A stretch of 64,000 nt of DNA from Cricetomys ansorgei (lineage: Eukaryota > Chordata > Mammalia > Rodentia > Nesomyidae), in contig JAMJFZ010001258.1 of NCBI GenBank assembly GCA_026225945.1, forward strand, positions 7,726,001 to 7,790,000, given 5' to 3'. The notes under the pieces were generated by a model that ran no database searches, was not told where the DNA came from, and saw only the letters and a program-made list of their open reading frames with translations. Numbering within the stretch: the stretch's first letter is position 1; every line of letters begins with the position of its first letter. A program made the translations under genes and the position numbers. Below are positions 57,236 through 64,000 of this stretch, piece after piece.

Positions 57236-57861
57236 TATTTTTAAATGCAATGAAGTTAGAACATATTGATTAAAAGCTTTTAAGAGAAAATCAGTGAAAG
57301 AACTCTGAAGTCCATTCTATTTCATTTGACTCATATAAGGTCTTTGGAGACCAGAATAGGGTCTTTTAGAAGGAGCTGTTATGTGAAGAAAGTCAACTGT
57401 CTAACTACTGGAATATCCAAAATGTCCTTGTGAATACAGGTCTGTGAAATTCCCTTGGTTGCAGAAAATGTATTTTGGTTTGTACAGCATCCGTTTCTTT
57501 TCTGGGAAGAATGCTCCAAGATCCTTCAAAGAACTCCCCTTTACCCAGTTGCCATGGTGCTGGCATCCTGCCCTTTCCTGTGATAGGACTGGGTCCTGAG
57601 CTGGACCAACACCATGTTCCCTCCCTGGCATGTGACTCTGGAGTGGAGTGACACAAGGACTTTAAGATCAGAGTCTGCTTGGAGGAGGTCCCGGCAGAGA
57701 CTGTGATTAGACAAGACTTCAGAGATCCCCCAGAACTCGCTTGACACCCCGTCCTTTCCCAGGCCAGAGTTTTCAGTTTTTCCTTCAGGATAAGCTGTGA
57801 GTCTCACTCCTGCAGTAAACTCCTGTCTTACTCAAGTTAAAGTGGTCTCACTTGCTTGTCC
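57236..57861. other. Unassigned sequence, possibly LTR-derived
   Basis: About 57,600-57,860 has a GC-moderate block leading to 'cagtaaactcctgtcttact', which loosely resembles an old LTR end. No terminal repeats or viral genes were recognised, so this stays open. Confidence 0.25.
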
Positions 57862-57985
57862 CAGCGATACAAATCTTGCATTCTACAACTGGAGACAGAG
57901 ATTTCGTAACAAGTCCTTCCTGGGAGCAGTAAGACCTTGACTTAAGTTTCTACTGAAGTGTAAATGTCTGATAGCAAAGTCTGAA
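57862..57985 (+). repeat. Copy 2 of a repeated segment, family unresolved
   Basis: It is the partner of 55,185-55,300, about 2.68 kb away in direct orientation. The longest shared run by eye is 'ttcctgggagcagtaa'. Confidence 0.6.
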
Positions 57986-58834
57986 CGGCACCCCTTATCT
58001 GGCAGAGAGTGACAGCTCTGTGGACTGACATCAGTCACCCCGCTAAAGAGGGAAGGAAAAGAAGGGCAGGGTGTAACCCTTAGATCCCATTTCACAATTG
58101 CTCTGTGTTTACACATAAGATAGACAGCTCCCTGGAAACTCTCAGCAGTTTCTATGCAGCTGTCTCAACTACTGAATCTCTTACCTTTGGGTTGAAATGC
58201 TCAGGGTAAGCCTTATCCAAAGCAAGGGCATAATTACTAGGACACATAAACCTAAGACATCAATTTGTGAACATGAGAACTCAATAACATTAAATTTAGT
58301 TCTCATTTCCTTCTGTGGCCCCCAAGGGAAAGAAGAACATCCTGTCCTTTTAATCACTTGGGTTAAAGCCTAGCCATTTGTTGACCTTCTCCTCCCCATA
58401 TTTTTAAAGACCCATAACTCTAAGACTCTAAGAAATTAATAACTCATGTCTTACGAACAACAGAACAAGGCAAGTTTCTCAGGCATCGCGACCACTGAAA
58501 TAGGATGCTGAACAAAGCCAGCAGCATTCTGAGTGTAAACCACACCCAGGGAGAGATAACAAGCGTGTTACAGTTTAACAGGAGTAATAAAAATGAAGGC
58601 TAATCACTTGCAGATTGCATGCAAGCATCGACAGAGCTCGACTGTTAAAGCCAGCCTAATAAACTTTCTATTTTATATTTTTGGGGATGGTTGCTATTTG
58701 TGACAACTAAACATAATAACAATATCCAGATATAAAACTAGATGGATTCTGTATGGCCAGTTGTCTCATTTCAGAGGCAAGCAGTCGGAGGTCGTCTTTG
58801 TTACCATTAGACATGGAGTACTGTTGCTAACCTT
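57986..58834. other. Unassigned AT-rich sequence
   Basis: It ends with 'cctaataaactttctatttt', a chance or LTR-like poly(A) signal on the plus strand. No gene recognised. Confidence 0.35.
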
Positions 58835-59050
58835 TGCTGAGGGCTTACCTTGTATGGGAGCCACTGCAAGCTCTTTGTTTTATTACTCGTTTAACCGTTT
58901 AACCCTTAGCTCTCCATCAGGTATTATTCCCCTATTATACCTACTTAGAAACAGTGAATGGAGGCACTGAGCGATTTGCCTCAGATCAAAGAGCCAGGGA
59001 ATAGCAGATGTCGGATTTTGAATCCCTGCAACACAGTGGTTCCAGAATCC
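58835..59050 (-). repeat. MIR SINE, minus orientation, long copy
   Basis: It has 'ctttgctgagggcttacctt', 'cctacttagaaacagtgaat', 'ggaggcactgagcgatttgc', 'gccagggaatagcagatg' and 'tttgaatccctgcaac'. Much of the reversed MIR is present. Confidence 0.75.
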
Positions 59051-60039
59051 TGCATCTCAAACCCTTGCCATCCCACCTCTGTCACGGCTTGGCCACCGGG
59101 TGAGTCAGAAGCCGGCCTTTACATCTTCCTGTACTTGAGGTTCTCTCTGACTATTTAAAGCTACATTAAAAAAAAAAAAAAGAAAAGAAAATCTCCCTGG
59201 ATGAGGTAGTCAAAATAAACAGACTTTCTGAGATTTCATTTGCTTGGATGTTAATTGTTAACAGTGAGGCTTAAACGGCAGCCTTTACAGCAGTGTGTTC
59301 ACTAGAGCTTTACATTAAGTTAAATAGTAAGAATTTAAGCATCTAATGTAAGTCAAGCCTCCAGACAAGAGTGAGGCCCTCAGTTTTCAAATTTGGTTAC
59401 AGGGATTTGGAGGTGAAAGATTGGGTGCATTATGTCTCCAGAAGGTGGGTTCTTTTTTTTTTTTTTCCTTCTGAGAGGCAGTTTGGTTTCTCTGTCAGGG
59501 AGATAACTCAGAGGCCGCCTAGGTCTCCCATCTGGATGTACCTGGGATGGAATAACTGTGGTGCACACAGCTAGCAGCCTACTCTCAAAGACACAGGGCC
59601 ACTTCAGCCGCAGGATGGACTTCTAAGCCAGTCTCCTTGACTGTGCCCCTGGCACAGCTTGCAGTCTGGTTGTGGGTTCTAGACCCCTCCTAGTCTTCTT
59701 TCCTTTTTAGGGGACAGTGGAGGAGATGCAAGCATGGTGGCTTTTCAGAAGATCACCAGAATTCTCATACAATATACCTGTGGATGGGCTTGCCCTTTGT
59801 ACTTTCTGGAAGTACTCCGGCTCCCCTCTTTCCCTATGCTGTAGCTTTATGTATATCAAGACTTTGGTTATTATAATGGATTAAGAATTCAGAGCACTTT
59901 CGGTAGATACCAGATGGGCCTGCCTTAGATCCTTCCTTGTGCCTTTGTTTCTGTGAGAGAAGAGCAGAAGAAAAGCACGGAGCCCAGGTGAGCCAAGCAC
60001 ACACACAAATTGATAAAGGGAGTCAGCTCTTTATAGTTG
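59051..60039. other. Unique non-coding sequence
   Basis: An A-run lies at about 59,167-59,181 and a T-run at about 59,453-59,466. Nothing else recognised. Confidence 0.4.
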
Positions 60040-60077
60040 CTTGTGTGTGTGTGTTTGTGTGCATGTGTGTGTGTATT
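60040..60077. repeat. (TG)n microsatellite, interrupted
   Basis: TG units with TTTG and CATG interruptions. Confidence 0.9.
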
Positions 60078-60344
60078 AGAAGTGTGTCTGCAAATTAGGA
60101 GGCCTGTGTCTGCTAGTGGATAGGTTGAGTAAAAGAGTCCCCAAGTCCCAAGTCCTGCACTGGCTTCCTTCGGGCTTGGGCAAATCTCCTCATTATACTG
60201 TCTGTCTTTTCCTCCTGTATAACACAGTTGTAGGAGGAACAGGGTTTGCAAGTTTTTCACCCTAGCACCTGATCCACTGTAGAATTTCATCTGTAACATT
60301 CTTTTCTTTACTTTTCTCATTTTTTTTGACCATTTATTTGTTTT

Positions 60345-60562
60345 TGGCTTTTTATTTAAGATAAGATCTCATGAAAACCAGACTGGCCCTGAACTCCCTG
60401 TAGAGCTGAGGATGACCTTGAACTTCTGATCCTCCTGCTGCCTCCCAGACCCTGCATGCATGCACCACCCTATCTAGTTTTATGATGTGCTGGGAGTAGA
60501 ACCCAGGCCCCTCTGCATGGTACGCAAGCACTCTACCAACTGAGACATGTCCTCGGCACATC
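60345..60562 (-). repeat. B4-type SINE, minus orientation
   Basis: The reversed B1-like part ('gcaccaccctatctagtttt' at its end) is followed by the reversed ID-type head ('acgcaagcactctaccaact', 'gagacatg'). Confidence 0.82.
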
Positions 60563-60764
60563 ATTTACAATGTTCTTTGACAGATGACCTACTAACCACT
60601 TTCCCGGGAAGATAGCACTTATCTCAGTAATTCCGTCTGGCTGAGCCGTGCTCCGCGTCTCAGCATATCCATTGGCAAGAAGGGCAGAGTCAATTGCTTG
60701 GGTGGCAAGACGGACAGTGTAGTGATGAGAAAGAAAATGGGTGAACTCAGTCAACTTAAGCGCT

Positions 60765-60905
60765 TCACCAGCTGCAAGACCTTGACTAAGTTGCTTGAGA
60801 TTCCCAGTCTCAGTTTCCTTCTCTGTCAGATGGAGATATTGTAAACTATGTGGGAAGTTTGTTGGGAAGACTTGAAATGATTTCTATAAAAACATCCTGA
60901 CATAA
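60765..60905 (+). repeat. MIR SINE, plus orientation
   Basis: It has 'gcaagaccttgactaagttg', 'tctcagtttccttctctgtc' and 'agatggagatattgtaaact', a clear MIR core. Confidence 0.75.
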
Positions 60906-61019
60906 AGGAGACTTAGGAAGAAGTCTCTTTTTCTTAGCATGCCCACAAATCAATGTTTGCGGAGCTTGAAGAGCCTGAAGTTTAGGACATGGCATGGTTT
61001 CAGTTTCTTTTCTCTTTTC

Positions 61020-61172
61020 CTTTTTTTTAAAAACAGGGTCATCGTGTAGCCATGGAACTCACTCTGTAGACCAGGCTAGCTTTGAATTTACTCTGTAGAT
61101 CAGGCTGGCCTCGAATTCACAGAGATCTGCCTGCTTGTGCCAGGATTAAAGGCGTGCGCAGCCACACTTGAT
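61020..61172 (-). repeat. B1 SINE, minus orientation, with internal duplication
   Basis: It has a T-run and an 'aacagggtcatcgtgtagcc' start, and 'ggattaaaggcgtgcgcagc' at the end. The block 'actctgtagaccaggctagc' is repeated as 'actctgtagatcaggctggc' about 31 bp later. Confidence 0.93.
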
Positions 61173-62103
61173 GGTTCCAGGTTCTCGTTCCAGTGGTTTT
61201 TCTCAATTTTCGAAATTTGTCTCAGTTTTTCCCTTCCTTCAGTCTTAACACTTCCTGTATATTTTCTCATGTTTCCTGCCCCATTCAAACCACATGCTGT
61301 TTTTGTTTGTACAATTGGAAAAGGTCTAATGGGAACTTGGACTTGAACTTAGTGAAGTTATATGCGTGTATATGCTGACCAAGGACAAAACACACATGGT
61401 AGAGGTGGCTTCTTCTCCTACTTGGGGCTTAAGAGGTTTTTTTTTTTTTTTTTTTTTTAAAGAAAAACAACTTTGCTGCAAATAAATAATACCCTTCTGA
61501 AATAAAGGATAGTTTGGGTAGAAGCTAAAATATCTCTTGAAGGAAAAGGATGTTGAGTTTTCGAGGGAAGCATTTTGTGAGGTTGGGAGTGAGATAACCC
61601 AGAACTGTGAGTCTCAGTCTGTTGAAACCTTCTGGAAACATCCTCAGGATGGAATGAGGATGCACCCTGGAATTTGTCCACAATTGTGTATGAAAAAGAA
61701 GCTATCCTGCAGGAATCTGAGTGTGAGTGTCTGCATAAGACAGTCACAGGACTCCAAGTGTAAGTGCTTGCACAAGACAGCTACAGGTTGCTAAAGAAAT
61801 AATACGAAACTCCCAGTGAGAGAATAGTAAAGAACAAATATAACCCCCAAAATGGAATTCTGTGGATTAGTAATGAAACACGGTGTTGGCCCGTGTAATG
61901 GCCGTGACGTGCTGCCAAGGACAAAAGAAAATGGAGGAAGGTTTGCATTTGCATATCTGACTACATTTGCTCATCTGTGTGTGCACAAATAGATACAAGC
62001 GTAGGATGTATTTAGAAAAAAGTTTTAGAAACTGTTAACATTAACACAGATTGATCCTGAAGACAGGGTCTGGGGAATGATGGTGAGTTTCTTCCCTTTT
62101 TAA
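61173..62103. other. Unique sequence with a T-run
   Basis: A T19-type run lies at 61,440-61,458. Nothing else recognised. Confidence 0.4.
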
Positions 62104-62258
62104 TTTTTTTGTTTTTGTTTTTGTTTGAGACAAGATCTCTCTCTACCTAGTCCTGGCTGTCCTTGAACTCACTCTGTAGACCAGGCTGGCCTTGAACTCA
62201 CAGAAATGTACCTGCCTCTGCCTCCTGAATGCCGGGATTAAAGAATATCACCCCCCAA
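62104..62258 (-). repeat. B1 SINE, minus orientation
   Basis: It has a (GTTTTT)n start, 'ctggctgtccttgaactcac' and 'agaccaggctggccttgaac', then 'gccgggattaaag'. Confidence 0.96.
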
Positions 62259-62455
62259 TTTTAGATGTTTATATATTTGAATACTTTTACACATGTGAAT
62301 ATTCTTTGTATGATTTTTTAAAATAATAAGATGAGAATAGCTAAATTCACAAATATGCTTAAACAGACTTTCCCTAAGTATGAGGAGACTTTCCTTGGCG
62401 AATACCTTTAGTTTTTCCCCACATTTAATGAATTAATTATTAAGTGAGGGGAGCA
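62259..62455. other. Unique AT-rich non-coding sequence
   Basis: Nothing recognised. Confidence 0.4.
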
Positions 62456-62604
62456 TTCGTGTGCTGCACTGTAACCTGGAGGTCATAGAACAACCTGCAG
62501 GAGCTGATTCTCTCTCCACCTTTTGGGTTCCAGGGATGAAACTCAGGTTGCCGGGCCTGGCAAAGGCAAGCACCCCTTCCCACTGAGCCATCTCGCTGCC
62601 CTGA
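62456..62604 (-). repeat. B2/B3-family SINE, minus orientation, diverged
   Basis: It has 'ttgggttccagggatgaaac', 'tcaggttgccgggcctggca' and 'cactgagccatctcgctgcc'. Confidence 0.85.
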
Positions 62605-63244
62605 GAAAACCTTTCTTAAAAAGATCAGACTTAATCTATCCTTTGAATAAAAAGAATCTCAGATCTGAAAAACAGTCTGGTTTAGCCCTCTGTGAAAACA
62701 ACCTGCTAGCCAAGCCCGCAGGACAAAAGATTTTTCTGGAAGTCCTGAGTGCCCAGGGCTTCTTCCTACCTTTTCACCTCTTCCTCTGGATCTTGAATAA
62801 AACAAAATGTCATGACTGGGGTATGACTCTTAGAGTGCTGTCTTTGAAGGAGGGGAAATCTGGGCATCAGATAATTTCCCACAAACAGCCCGTATGTACT
62901 TGAGGCTAAGTACTGGTTATTTTGTGGCTCAGGAGTTTACCCATTTCAGCCTGGCACCATGGACACATGCCATCTAACATGTGCTAGACGTTTGTCAGTT
63001 GATTAAAGAGCAGGGATAATGAGTACCCGGTGTAACTTTCTTCCAAGGGGAAACTGTCTTGCACGAAGAAATATCCTTCAGCGCCCACACTGAGTCAGTA
63101 ACTCTAGCCAATGGTGTCTTTGTGTCCTTAGTTGTGGAAGACGGTTTGTTAAATTCATTCATTTGTTCCTTCATGCACAAATTAATCTCTTCCTTCATTT
63201 GACTGTCAGCAATGAGGTGTAAAAATTAGCAGTCAGCTAAGGAT
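62605..63244. other. Unique sequence with a possible L2 trace
   Basis: Around 63,150-63,185 'ttaaattcattcatttgttc' resembles the start of a reversed L2 end. Nothing else recognised. Confidence 0.35.
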
Positions 63245-63412
63245 TTAGGAATCAGAAAAGTGTGTGTTTGAATTCTTAGGTGAGCATTTAGTGTCTACAA
63301 GATCGCGAGACGTTATATGACCTATCCGAGTCTCTGATTTCTCCTCCATGAACTGCTGACAGTCATCAACAATTTGTCAAGAAGATTTAAGACATTATTA
63401 TTAGCTCTTTAA
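63245..63412 (+). repeat. MIR SINE, plus orientation, diverged
   Basis: It has 'agtgtgtgtttgaattctta', 'acgttatatgacctatccga' and 'gtctctgatttctcctccat', then 'caagaagatttaagacatta'. Confidence 0.65.
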
Positions 63413-63535
63413 ACAGCTAGGTATGGGAGCAAATGTCTTGAATGCGAGGGAGATAGAGGCAGGCAGATATCTATGAGTTCAAGACCAGCCAGAGTTACAT
63501 GGTGAGATCTTGTCCAAAACAAAAAATACCAAAAT
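63413..63535 (+). repeat. B1-like SINE, diverged
   Basis: It has 'gctaggtatgggagcaaatg', 'gatagaggcaggcagatatc' and 'gtgagatcttgtccaaaaca'. Confidence 0.85.
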
Positions 63536-63556
63536 CAAAACAAAACAACAACAAAT

Positions 63557-63690
63557 AGCTTACTTTAATCCCCACACTTGGGAGTCAGAGGCAAGGAGAA
63601 TCTCTGTGAGTTCGAGGCCAGCTTGGTTTACATGGAGAGTTCCAAGACCGTCAGAACTACATAGAGAGATCCTGTCCTAAAAACAAGCAA
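63557..63690 (+). repeat. B1 SINE, left end missing
   Basis: It has 'gcttactttaatccccacac', 'gttcgaggccagcttggttt' and 'gagagatcctgtcctaaaaa'. Confidence 0.92.
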
Positions 63691-63722
63691 GCAAGCAAAC
63701 AAGCAACAACAACAACAACAAA
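63680..63722. repeat. (AAGC)n / (CAA)n tail repeat
   Basis: AAGC units grade into CAA units. This is the grown A-rich tail of the preceding B1. Confidence 0.9.
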
Positions 63723-63844
63723 CTAAGGTGGAAAAAAGCAAAACATTGAAAATGTTTTCACATATTATTTGGTACCTATGACAAGCTGAATACAAGTTAA
63801 CTATAGTCACTTATGAGTTTATCATTCAAAAACAGTTATTCAGT

Positions 63845-64000
63845 GACCGGGGCTCAGTCACTAAAGTATTTGCTGTGTAAGCATGAGGACCTGAGCCTAA
63901 TCCCCAGCCTTAATGAAAAAGCCAGGTATGGTGGGGATGCACACTTGGAATCTCAATGCTGGAAAGGTCCAGATCCCAGGGCTCAAGGTCAGCAGGCCCA
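63845..64000 (+). repeat. Composite tRNA/B1-type SINE, cut by the window end
   Basis: It has 'cggggctcagtcactaaagt', 'gtaagcatgaggacctgagc', 'aaaaagccaggtatggtggg' and 'ttggaatctcaatgctgg'. Same family as at 38.6 and 39.9 kb. Confidence 0.85.

Noticed and set aside
57236..58640. Endogenous retrovirus with recognisable genes
   Set aside because: Some LTR-like features (a possible poly(A) signal, a repeated segment), but no terminal repeats or viral coding blocks could be recognised.
1..64000. CRISPR array, phage, bacterial operon or tRNA/rRNA gene
   Set aside because: No regularly spaced direct repeats, operon-like gene runs or functional cloverleaf were seen; tRNA-like boxes belong to SINE heads.

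Overview
This is a stretch of rodent (muroid) nuclear genome. It carries dozens of B1, B2/B3, B4 and ID-type SINEs, URR1-like DNA-transposon relics, a rodent-type L1 3' end, older MIR, L2 and L1M fragments, and CA and AT microsatellites. The B1 copies have a muroid form and none looks freshly inserted. A cricetid-like (hamster or vole) genome is a guess; species cannot be fixed by eye. No complete protein-coding gene was found. Nothing prokaryotic, no CRISPR array and no intact mobile element were seen.

The one clear gene landmark is a promoter district at about 43.8-46.8 kb. A large CpG island (about 43.88-45.42 kb) and a smaller one (about 46.49-46.83 kb) each hold a good splice donor reading on the minus strand: AG|GTAAGG with the exon ending at 43,839, and CAG|GTAAGC with the exon ending at 46,647. 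The simplest reading is two alternative, probably non-coding first exons of a minus-strand gene. On this view the left 43 kb is largely its intron and the right 17 kb is upstream intergenic DNA. I cannot name the gene. Inside the large island, about 114-bp units of GC-box/CCAAT-type sequence are repeated in tandem. Three weak minus-strand exon candidates (9.23-9.31, 30.25-30.33 and 40.80-40.91 kb), plus one open frame (23.53-23.74 kb), are listed at low confidence.

Layout. 0-5.5 kb: a few old SINEs, then mostly unique AT-rich DNA with an L2 relic. 5.5-11.7 kb: SINEs and microsatellites. 11.7-18 kb: unique DNA with scattered SINEs, a MIR and a URR1 element. 18.2-19.3 kb: B2, B1 and an L1 3' end. 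20-29.5 kb: scattered B1/B2, an L2-like and a URR1-like relic and a U6 snRNA pseudogene. 30.3-35.3 kb: ancient L2 and L1M fragments with B4. 35.4-41.3 kb: dense SINEs, including a nested stack with visible target duplications, and a 50-bp tandem duplication. 41.3-43.2 kb: repeat-poor DNA beside the promoter. 43.8-46.8 kb: CpG islands. 47-64 kb: intergenic, with SINEs, MIRs, a processed RPLP0 pseudogene at 51.6-52.6 kb, an AT-rich simple-sequence block at 57.1 kb and more SINEs to the end.

No set of genes works together here. The functional content I can support is a promoter region with two probable minus-strand first exons; the rest is repeat-derived or unassigned.
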